Both the position numbers and the translations under genes were made by a program. The notes beneath the pieces are model-generated. The model was not told where the DNA came from, did not search any database, and saw nothing but the letters and a program-made list of their open reading frames with translations. A stretch of 64,000 bases of DNA from Linderina pennispora. Lineage: Eukaryota > Kickxellomycota > Kickxellomycetes > Kickxellales > Kickxellaceae. Location of the stretch: positions 1,288,109 through 1,352,108 of the forward strand of contig NW_024468252.1 of assembly GCF_002104995.1 (NCBI RefSeq). Reading direction: 5' to 3'. Of the stretch, positions 55,877-64,000 are shown one piece after another (the stretch's first letter is position 1; each line of letters opens with the position of its first letter).

Positions 55877-58354
55877 TTAAATCTGTGTGCCGGAATGTGC
55901 CGGGAACAGGACGCTGAACAGCGTGGTGTCGGCCTTGATGTCTTGGGCGTCAACAAACAGCCGGCACACGTCAGGGTGCAGCCCGCGCGTGGCGTCGACA
56001 TAGCGCTTCCAGAGCTGCAGGCGGCGGCTGTTCCTGACAAGCTGGGCCTCGGTTGGTGGGGGCTCGGGGATGTTGAAGCTGGCAAAGGACGAAGAGCGCG
56101 ATGTCATTCCGCTGAGGTCCTGCTGCGAGCCGTACCCGCTGCCCGCACCTGAAGACTGGTCGCTGCCCAGGTGCAGCGGCACGGGCTGGCCATGTGCCTC
56201 GAGCGGCATATTGCGGTGCGACTGTGGCGGCGGCTGAGAGCCGTATGCGGGGCCAGCCTGGGCAGGATTCGGCTGTTGCGCAGCAGCCATATTCAGATCG
56301 GCTTCGCTCGGGATTGCGTCGTACTGGATAATGTGCGGGTTCGCTTGAACGGTGGGCAGGTACTTTGCTGCATGCTTGGCAAAGGACTGGGTCGGCGACA
56401 CATAGAACTGCTGTGCATAGAACGCCATCCACTTCTGTGCCTGCTCACGCAGATACTCGACATTGAACGGGGCCTGGTTGGGCGGCAATGACGTGCCTGG
56501 CACAACATTCGGCTGGCCGCTATTCCAGCTGCCGGGCATCGGCTGCTCGCTGCGCATCTGCTGCACTGCCGGCGGCTGCGGTGCTGTGACAGAGGCATGG
56601 ATTTGGTTGGGTTGCACAGCCACCGCTGGCACCGGGGGGTCGGAGAAGGGCCGGGGGCGCGGCGGCTTCGGGGGCGGCGCCGTGTGGTTAAAAGTGCTGG
56701 ATGGCGACGAGTTGCGCAGATGGCTGGGCTTGGGCGGCACTGGCGGCGGAGCAGGGGGCTTGCGTCTCTGCGATGACACTGACGGCGCGTCGCTGGCGTA
56801 TTCGGCGTCCGAGTCCCCAAACTGGATCAGATCAGCGGTATCCGACAAATCATCGCTGCTGACATTGCCTCTGCTGTTGCTGCTCACCTGCTGCAGCGGT
56901 TTGTTCAGTGGCTCCACGACGCCATAGTGCAACACCCCGCCGGTCGAGTTTGATGCCGTGCCCAGATCCGTCGTGATCGAGGGCACGGACAGGGGAGCGA
57001 ACAAATCGCGCACGTAGATGCGCAGGACCTTGTCCGGGAACCGCCGCGCCAAATCCGTGTATGTCTCGAGATCGTGCTCGCCCGAGTCGCCGACGAAAAT
57101 GTACTTGCGCTTGGGGAACACGCTGAACAGCTGCTCGATTGTGTCGCGCTTCATCTGCGGCGTGCCGGTGAAATTGCTGACCGACAGGAGGCCGTTCGGG
57201 TCAAAGGAGCGCAGGTGGGCAGAGCCCGGCGGGAACTTGTTCTCGTGGAAAAAGCCGTCGAGCGACGGATACAGTTGCCAGGGACTGTTGCTGACGTAGT
57301 GGAATTCGGCGCCCAGCTTGTACCATTCGCGGTACAGGTCAGCCATCCCAGGCACTGCCAGCAATGGCCGCGCAAAGACAGTTTCCAGGACGATGCGCTT
57401 GCTCTCGATGATGTTCGATGCCTTGATGGTATCGTCAATGTCCGAGATCACAGAGATGCCTTCGGGCTCAACCAGGTGTGCGACCCCAGCAACTGCCTGC
57501 TCGTCCCAGCCAAAGAGCCGTCCACGCATCTCGACCAGGCACCGCTGGGTCTTCGAATCCTGGCCGCCGTGGCCCAAAAAGCTCTGCACCAGCCATTGCA
57601 GCTCGTTGTATCCGAGCATGATTTCGCCCTGGAACAGCCCTTCGCTGATGACCAGCGACTGCCACGAGAACGCATCGAGCTGCATGGCGCGCTGCATGAT
57701 GCTGGGCTCGATATCGTCGAAGCGGCTCTTCACAATCGTGTCGTGCTGAGTACTGCCCGCCGGGTTTGCTGGACGCGGGTCGCCGCCCATTGGTGCGCGC
57801 GCGTTGCGAGGATCAAAGTTGGATGTCAGGATAAGCGGTGCTTCCTGCAGATTGACGGGCTCTGGCCGCATAGGTGTGTCGGATGCCGGCCGGCTCGACG
57901 ACACTGCGCGCGGGGGCTTTGGCGGCGGTCGGCTCTGGCTGTTGGGCACCGGCCGATACAACTCGAATGCCCGTGGCTCGCTGATGCCCGTCATGGCTGT
58001 CTGCACCATCTCGGTGGTTATTGGCGGGCCAGCAAACAAGTACGATATTCTGTCCAGCAACACTGCGTCCGACTTGTCGCCCTTTTGCATCCCAATGAGC
58101 CTGCGCATAGCACTAGCGGCTATGCGCACTCGGGTCGACGTCACATTGCGCTGGTATGCCCACCCGCGCACCTGCACGCGCCAAACTTTGAGCCGCTCGT
58201 CGCGGTAGGCGTATGTGGGGAACAAGAGGATTTCCTCGACTGGCGCGACCTCCATCGAGCGCTGGCCACTGCTACTGCTGCCTGCGTTGTTGTACTGCGA
58301 CCACAGGCCCTTTAGTTTGTTCCGCACGCCTCCCAATTCGCTTTGAAATGACAT
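55877..58354 (-). CDS. APP1: Phosphatidate phosphatase APP1
   Basis: The protein has 825 residues, one exon and no frame break. An N-terminal region (ILLFPTYAYRDERLKVWRVQ) and a Pro-rich linker precede the HAD-like catalytic domain with the DxDxT motif at about 305-309 (SVISDIDDTIKASNI), followed by HYVSNSPWQLYPSLDGFF, GTPQMKRDTIEQLF and RKYIFVGDSGEHDLETY. The last 300 residues are Pro-rich with several PPxPPxP stretches, as expected for SH3 ligands of actin-patch proteins. App1 is a magnesium-dependent PA phosphatase at cortical actin patches, acting in endocytic membrane dynamics. Confidence 0.95.
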   Translation of the reverse strand: MSFQSELGGVRNKLKGLWSQYNNAGSSSSGQRSMEVAPVEEILLFPTYAYRDERLKVWRVQVRGWAYQRNVTSTRVRIAASAMRRLIGMQKGDKSDAVLLDRISYLFAGPPITTEMVQTAMTGISEPRAFELYRPVPNSQSRPPPKPPRAVSSSRPASDTPMRPEPVNLQEAPLILTSNFDPRNARAPMGGDPRPANPAGSTQHDTIVKSRFDDIEPSIMQRAMQLDAFSWQSLVISEGLFQGEIMLGYNELQWLVQSFLGHGGQDSKTQRCLVEMRGRLFGWDEQAVAGVAHLVEPEGISVISDIDDTIKASNIIESKRIVLETVFARPLLAVPGMADLYREWYKLGAEFHYVSNSPWQLYPSLDGFFHENKFPPGSAHLRSFDPNGLLSVSNFTGTPQMKRDTIEQLFSVFPKRKYIFVGDSGEHDLETYTDLARRFPDKVLRIYVRDLFAPLSVPSITTDLGTASNSTGGVLHYGVVEPLNKPLQQVSSNSRGNVSSDDLSDTADLIQFGDSDAEYASDAPSVSSQRRKPPAPPPVPPKPSHLRNSSPSSTFNHTAPPPKPPRPRPFSDPPVPAVAVQPNQIHASVTAPQPPAVQQMRSEQPMPGSWNSGQPNVVPGTSLPPNQAPFNVEYLREQAQKWMAFYAQQFYVSPTQSFAKHAAKYLPTVQANPHIIQYDAIPSEADLNMAAAQQPNPAQAGPAYGSQPPPQSHRNMPLEAHGQPVPLHLGSDQSSGAGSGYGSQQDLSGMTSRSSSFASFNIPEPPPTEAQLVRNSRRLQLWKRYVDATRGLHPDVCRLFVDAQDIKADTTLFSVLFPAHSGTQI

Positions 58355-58617
58355 TCTCTATGCGCAATCGATAGTGTACAAATAAAAAAGGCGAGATACA
58401 GGCTGTTGAAAAGAAAAAAGAAAAAAAAGATTGCAGAAAGGAAAAGGCTGTACACGTGTAGCCATGATCGCCTACAGGGAATTCATAGCCCGACCGCCCG
58501 CTGGCCTTTGCTCGAGTTGAGTGGGCGCAGGCTGAGTCACCGGCTGAAACAGGTGTGACCCCCTCCAAATTCATCAGTCATGCCCGACGCACCACAAGCC
58601 CTCCCCCTCCGTTGGGG

Positions 58618-59594
58618 CTACCGGCGCAGCAGCCAGCTCGCAACCAGCGCAATTATAAGCCAGAGATGCAGTCCAGCCATCGGGTCCACTGCCCGGGCGC
58701 CGCCTGATGGCTTTGGCGCTTCGGCCAACCGATCAAACTTGATCGGCTCCTGCAGCCTGTCCTTGGTGAGCCCGGTCGCCTGCAAAATGAAGTCTGTGTA
58801 ATAGGCTATGTGTGTGCTGAACCCAAACCCGCTCGGGTCTCCACATGGCGGGTGCGGGTCGTGATCGGCATTGTCTCCGTACGATGTCAGCCCAATCAGC
58901 CGCATGTCGGCCACCGGCCCCAGATCCTGCTGTCTCGAGAGCCGACCAGGCGCTGTTTCTTGGATGGTGCGCGGCCTGCCATTGACCATGGTGATGATTG
59001 CTGGCGACCCACTATCGCCGTTGCACTCGTCCTTGTTCCCGGGCTGCGTCCCCGTGCAGATAAACGGACCGTTGTTGGAGTCGAACGTCTCGTCGACGCG
59101 CCGGCACATCTTGGCGTCGGCCACGTGCAAGTCGACGCGGTTCATGACCTGCACAGTATGTGCGCCAGGCGCATTCGAAGTCACGCCCCAGCCCATCGCT
59201 GTGATCAGCTGCCCGGCCTCCACCCCGCCAAAATACACCTGGAATGCGGTGTGCTGTGCGCGTCTGCTGTATCGGCTTGGCCAGCCGGATCACTGCAATG
59301 TCGTTGGACAGCGTCCGTGGGTCGAAGTCGGGATGGATGAAGTATTCGGCCGGCGTGCGTCCGCTCTTGCTTCTTCACGGCTGTGTCGCCGTATCCTACG
59401 CGGATTGACGAGGGCGACGGTGCGTTGTAGAGGCAGTGTCCGGCTGTGATTACGTGTTCTGGTGATACGAGCGTGCCGCCACACACCGCATGCCAGTTGG
59501 GCTTTGTCTCAATGCTCAAGTATACGACAAACGGGTACTCATGCGTGACTACCTGCTCGCCGCCGACAATAGGCTTTAGTTGGCCAAAAGACAT
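58618..59594 (-). CDS. Trypsin-like serine protease (S1), GDSGSP variant, with C-terminal membrane segment
   Basis: From the ATG at 59594 (MSFGQLKPIVGGEQ) two one-base insertions (near 59360 and 59258) interrupt a frame of 324 residues. Triad: His in ITAGHCL, Asp in SNDIAVIRL and Ser in CNGDSGSP, where the usual second Gly is Ser. A short hydrophobic C-terminus (LHLWLIIALVASWLLRR) follows a Pro/Ala-rich linker. The zymogen site IVGG lies at residues 9-12, so no signal peptide precedes it in this model. An unseen upstream exon or a start upstream of 59594 would be expected for a secreted protease; CTCTAG about 40 bases upstream could be an acceptor. Confidence 0.78.
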
Positions 59595-60219
59595 GGTGCA
59601 AGATGGAAAGGGCGGCTGTATTTCTAGAGAACAAAACGTGCTGGGTAGATCCGAAGCAAGCACCGGCTATCGGGCTTTATGAGTAAACTGCCGAGCGGGT
59701 TGTAAAATGAACCGAGTAGACACCGGGATATGACATATAGTGCTTAAAAAGTGATCGGCTATCTCGAAGAAAGGGGCACCGCATAGCTACTGCGCCCATT
59801 GCCTCTGGTTTGTTCGCCGCTCACTTGGCGCTAGTCCGTGCATATCATCTTGCATCCTAATAACCATCATTAATATAAATGATATTAAAGCGGGACGGTG
59901 TAGCCAAGCCCTGGTGCGGGCCCATCATTCGGCAACATCCCAGATATGTGGCCCAGATCGCTTTGCTTTGAGTAAAATGAAATGCACGCGCAGTCTAGGC
60001 CGTTGCACGCCTTGTTCCTGGCACAAAAGAGGCTAGAAAAGGGGTGTCCGAAATTGGAAGGCTGACTTTTAAACCCGACTCTGGCGGGCTACCGCTCTCT
60101 GAACGTAGCGGATGGTGAATGGACAAGAGTAAGATGTAGAACTGTGGAAAAACAACAAAATGTTAAGAAATAAGCGGACTGGGCTTGCGACGGGATAAAC
60201 TCTCTAGTTGCTGCTGTTG
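59595..60219. other. Intergenic stretch, no gene seen
   Basis: About 625 bases upstream of the second S1 protease gene and after the RhoGAP gene. It may hide a short signal-peptide exon of the protease, but I could not identify one. Confidence 0.35.
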
Positions 60220-63200
60220 CTACTGCCTTGATTGGCCGCGCTTCTTCTTGATGACCTTCTTCTTCTTGCCGCCAGCGGGGGTAGCCTTGGTGTTGCTCGC
60301 AGCATTTTCGGCATCCTTTTCCTCGGCAGGCTCCTCAGAAGCATCGTCCATAGGTTTGTCATCCTCTTTGTCGGCCTCATTAACGGTTGTTTCCGCAAGG
60401 TCATCAGCCAATGCCTCAACTGGCGCAGCCTCAGGAGCAGCAGCGGCTTCAGGCGAAACAATTTCAGCAGTAGCCTCCTCAAAGACCTCGGTAGGTTCAT
60501 CTTCCTTCCACCGCCTTCTTGCTTTCAGCGACGTCCTCTACAACGGGCTCAGATACTGCCTCCTCTTCCACCTTGGGCTCTTCAAGCTTCTTCTCTTCCA
60601 CCTTGGGCTCAGCTGGCTTAGCCTCCTCCTCCTTAGGAGACTCATGCTCAGGTGCAGGAGAGATAGCAGCCTCACGAGCGCCATCAGTGGCGGCTGGAGC
60701 CTCGGTTTCTGCCTCGGAAGCAGCGGTTGGAAGGGCAGCAGCAACAATGTCCTCAGGCGCAGCCACGCCAACAGCCGGCTCGCCCTTTGGCGGGACTGGC
60801 GGCGCTTCCGCCTCGAGCCTAGCAGGCAGCCTTGGTGGCACCTTGGGCGGCACTGGCGGCGGCACATCGCCGTGACGCTGAGGCAAGGCGGGCGGAGATG
60901 AGGCGTCTCCGGTCTGCAAGTACTCAAACACAGTGGTATGGTTGACATGGGCCAGGTTCGCCATCCGGTTCATGTTGTCGACGACATTGAGCATCTCGGA
61001 AGCCAGATCAGTGCACTGGGCCTTGCGCTCCTTGCCCAGAACCATCTCAATCTCGCTGTTGAACACCGAGTCGAAGAACTGGATAAAGATCTGGATCACC
61101 GAGCCTACAGTCGACGACTGCGGCCCAGCGCTGCACATGGCCACGTCGACCATGGGGTTGGCTGACCGGGCGAGGTTCGGCGACCACACGACGGCCAGGT
61201 TGTAGGCAGACATGCGGTTGATTTCCTTGTTGCGTGCAATCACGGCAAGCAGCGCACACGTGAAGCAGAGCAGCTGCCGGTACTCGAACGTCAGCGAAGG
61301 GAGGAGCACTTCCTCGACGTACCGCGCGCGTACCGTGTCCATCTGCTTCGCCACTTCATTCACCTCGCTGTCCTCGCGGTCGGCCTGCGCTGTCTGTCTC
61401 GGGCTGCACCGACGGCAGTGCCAGGATGGTCTCGTACGAGGCGCTGCCAAACACGGGGCTGGGCAGTTCACGGAAAAACAGCTTCAGCAGTACCGCAGCT
61501 ACGTGTACCCCCGACAGGGACAGGTCGACGTTGTAGCCGCGGTTATACATGTCCTTGGCTGCCCGCAGAGCAGTAGATGGCGGCGAGCGGCGGAACAGAC
61601 CCTCGGTAGCTAAGCCGTTATAGCGGATGAACGAGATGCATTCCCGCACAGGACGCGGCAGAATTCCAGTGCCGTCCTGCATTAGCACGTCAAGCGGCAC
61701 TCCAAACGCCTGGGTTGCCAGGATTTCATGCTCGGGCGTTGGCATTTTGATTGCCTGCTCGACGGTCATGTTGTAGCTATAGCGATAGGCGATACGAGTT
61801 AGTGGAACCATGCACGTAAAAAAAAGACTGCATTCATCTCTGCTCCGCCTTGCAATGGAGGGGCAGTAAGTAACAGCAAGTAGGTGTTAAAAATAGGACG
61901 AGTGCAAGTTGAATAAAGGAGCCATTTTTGCCCACACCATGTGTCAAAAAAACACATCCCAACCCCGCCGCCCGTCCAGCAGCGAGGTATGTGGGACATT
62001 GGCACAAAGGCGTGGATGACGGATGTTGTCACACGACACGGCATTAAAGGCCAAGAGAAACTTGGCAGACACTTACTCGTAAACTGGTTGCGGAATATTG
62101 ATCTGGCTGAGCGGCACAAACGTCGCCAGACGTGACAGCGTATCGACCCATGTCACCTTGGCAAAGAATTTGGGGCTAGATGGCAGACGCGGGCGCCGCA
62201 GTTTTGATGGCCGGCGTGCCAGGCCATTATGTTCGTTGTAGCGCAGGTCGCCAGTTGACCGTGTCAGTAGGTTGACATCGAGCGATGGCGATCGTTTAGA
62301 CAGATTCCATTGCGAGCGCGATTCGTTGTCGAGCGAGCCACGGCCGATGCGTTGGAGGAGTGATGGAATTCCAGGCATAGTGTAGAGAATAGAAGAGGGC
62401 GATGAACGGAGCTGAAAAGGTTAGTAACAGACAGCTTGCAAGAACCAAAGGACATGGACAGAAAGACGCCAAAAAGGAACCCGAGCTGCTCTTTGCGGAC
62501 GCCCAATGCGCGAGACTGGCAAAGCAGAGAGTAAAAATATATAGACGCCAAGCAGTAATAGGGTGGAGAGAACCGAGAGGAGAAATAGTGGAGCACACTG
62601 GCAATGTGCTGGCCGCGGGCCCTCCCCACGTACCAGATGCCGATACCCGCCCAGTTTAGAAAAGCTCATGGAAGCGGTCCCGACAAAGCCACCAACAAGC
62701 AGCATGGTGTGTGTCTAGAACAACCAGCAGCGCATTTCCTTTGCATAGGGCGAGTGACAAGCCAAGCATGAACAAAGGCATCGCGCCTTCTCCGAAGGTG
62801 CTTGTTGCTGATCGCGAACAGAGCACCGCAAACTTTCCGACGAAAACCTCCTACCTGACAATGCGGCCTACGATCTGGAAAAGCAGCTTCGACCACAGCG
62901 ACGGATGCACGACATAGACGCTCTTGACGTTCTTGCGGTACTTTCTGTCCAGCCGTTTGTACGCCTTTGACAGCCAGTTCCACCCGGGGTTGAACTTGGC
63001 CCCGCTGGTGAACAGCACTACTGTGTAGTCGTTCTCGACAAACTCGTCGAGACGGAAGATGATCAGATTCAGCAGCCGGTCGTAGTCGACGACCTGCGGG
63101 TTCGGCAGGTTGCACGCGCAGAACACCAACATCGGCCGGCTCTCGAAATCGACACCGGCCTGGAAGATCACATGCGAGTTCACGTAGTTTAGGAGCTCGC

Positions 63201-63363
63201 CGCCGTCGTTGCCCTGCATGATTTCGTTCTTAAAGTCTTCGTAGCTGAGGCGCTCCTGGGCCTCGGCGAGCGTGTCGCCGCCGAGAGTTTGCGCGGATCC
63301 GCTGTACACCGAGGCGCGTCGCTCGATTGTCTGCCGCTTCCAGAGCTCGTACTGTTCCTCCAT
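60220..63363 (-). CDS. BCH (CRAL-TRIO-like) plus RhoGAP protein with charged tail
   Basis: Three exons: 62855-63363, 62077-62411 and 60220-61776. Introns of 443 and 300 bases have GTAGGA and GTAAGT donors, CTAAC branches and CAG/TAG acceptors. Exon 1 (MEEQYELWKRQTIERRASVY) carries the BCH fold (SRPMLVFCACNLPNPQVVDY, EFVENDYTVVLFTSG, LDRKYRKNVKSVYVVHPS). Exon 2 ends SSPKFFAKVTWVDTLSRLAT. Exon 3 has the RhoGAP domain (FGVPLDVLMQ; TEGLFRRSPP with the arginine finger; LLKLFFRELPSPVF). Pro-rich SH3 motifs and an Ala/Glu-rich tail end in KKKKVIKKKRG. Four insertions are implied, two in exon 2. It resembles Cdc42GAP/Ecm25-type regulators of Rho GTPases. Confidence 0.78.
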
Positions 63364-63605
63364 TCTGCAAGTATGAGGAGTGAGAGATTGTGTTGAATTG
63401 AGGAGAGGAGAAATAAACGAACCGCCAGAGAGACGAGTGGGAGAGAGCGGATTTTTCCAGCGACTGCATGAACACCACTTCCAGATGACACATCCCCCTA
63501 ATCCCGGATCGGAGCCACAAGGGTGTATGCGCTGCCAGCTATTTTTTATTCCTGGGCACGGGGTGAACTAGGCACTCATACCCACACATCTCGCTTTATA
63601 CCGCA
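63364..63605. promoter_or_regulatory. Short divergent promoter between the RhoGAP and SART1 genes
   Basis: The two ATGs are 242 bases apart on opposite strands. TTGCAG ends one base upstream of the RhoGAP ATG on its strand and could be an acceptor of a leader intron. Confidence 0.45.
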
Positions 63606-64000
63606 ATGGCAGACGAAGTATCACTGTCGATTGAGGAGACGAATCGGCTACGCATCTCGCTTGGCCTGCCACCACTGGAAGTTGGGCCGCAAGAGTTCAG
63701 TCGACCAGGAGCGCATAAACTATGAAGCCCACGAGGCCGAGCGCTCCGCCAAGCGCAAAGCCGAAGGAGCTGCAGGAGCGCATCGAGAAATCAAAGGCCG
63801 CCCGCAAGGAGCAGAAGCTCAAGGCGTCGACACGCACACTAGGCGAGGTCAGCGACGATGACGACGATAGCCTGAGCGCGAATGCGATGGATCGAGCGCA
63901 ACAGGCAGCGGCTGGCAGACTCGCAGAAGCCGCAGCGGAAATCCCCCCATGCCAAGCCCAATGAGCAATATTCGGCTGGGGATCTCAAAGGAATGAAAGT
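63606..64000 (+). CDS. SNU66: U4/U6.U5 tri-snRNP protein SART1/Snu66, N-terminal part
   Basis: The ATG at 63606 starts MADEVSLSIEETNRLRISLG and continues GLPPLEV, the conserved N-terminus of SART1/Snu66 (a Hub1-binding HIND-type element in the family). Three one-base insertions (near 63690, 63769 and 63879) must be removed to read the helix NYEAHEAERSAKRKAEELQE, then KASTRTLGEVSDDDDDSLSA, AWIERNRQ and DLKGMKV at the window edge. AWIERxR and the DLxG motif are family landmarks. The protein joins the spliceosomal tri-snRNP in the nucleus. The gene continues beyond 64000. Confidence 0.85.

Noticed and set aside
12477-64000. Programmed +1 frameshifting or insertional RNA editing as the cause of the frame breaks
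   Set aside because: Sites are numerous, patchy, lack a common slippery codon plus stop, and are absent from several long genes; sequencing error explains them with fewer assumptions.
1-64000. tRNA, rRNA or small nuclear RNA genes
   Set aside because: No convincing A/B box pair or conserved RNA core was found by eye; a covariance-model search would be decisive.

Overview
The window looks like a compact fungal nuclear chromosome segment, most likely from an early-diverging lineage (Kickxellales/Coemansia-like is my best guess). Reasons: eukaryotic housekeeping genes, few short introns with GTAAG donors and CTAAC branch sites, Coemansia-style F-box/LRR-like proteins, trypsin-like S1 proteases and a propionyl-CoA carboxylase beta chain (the last two are uncommon in Dikarya). 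There are about 26 genes in 64 kb on both strands, with tight convergent 3' ends and short divergent promoters. No tRNA, rRNA, transposon, CRISPR array or bacterial-type operon was recognised.

Layout. 0-12.4 kb: MscS-type channel (cut by the window edge), ectonucleotide pyrophosphatase, a small secreted Cys/Gly-rich peptide, a VHS-GAT protein, an F-box/LRR-like protein and a tandem pair of M20 peptidases. 12.4-18.1 kb: V-ATPase subunit B, ribonucleotide reductase large subunit with a cluster of MCB cores upstream, and a second small secreted peptide. 18.1-24.4 kb: an AT-rich broken F-box/LRR relative and a Sec2/Rabin-like Rab GEF. 24.4-36.4 kb: RNA polymerase III second-largest subunit, a single-pass membrane protein, EFG1, a seven-helix receptor, a small zinc-finger-like protein and a Gon7-like KEOPS subunit. 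36.7-46.2 kb: DDB1, a PhoD-like phosphatase and propionyl-CoA carboxylase beta. 46.2-64 kb: S1 protease, UBLCP1-type CTD phosphatase, a stand-alone asparagine-synthetase-like PP-loop protein, a four-LysM plus hevein secreted protein, PABA synthase, APP1 phosphatidate phosphatase, a second S1 protease, a BCH/RhoGAP and the start of SART1/Snu66.

The dominant oddity is that most genes after 12.4 kb are broken by single extra bases. By hand I count about 70 frame steps. Nearly all go in the same direction (+1 insertion) and almost all can be explained by one surplus G or C in a short G or C run. Removing them gives reading frames that agree in length and motifs with the known families. I take this as unpolished long-read error rather than biology, and describe the affected genes as intact genes with artefactual frameshifts. 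The broken F-box/LRR relative at 18.6-20.2 kb is the exception: its frame steps go both ways and it has an in-frame stop, so it is more likely a true pseudogene.

Most genes are unrelated single-copy cellular genes. I see no coherent gene cluster or defence-like system. The most interesting loci are the LysM/hevein protein, the small secreted peptides, the stand-alone Asn-synthetase-like enzyme, the two C-terminally hydrophobic S1 proteases and the cell-cycle-type promoter of RNR1.
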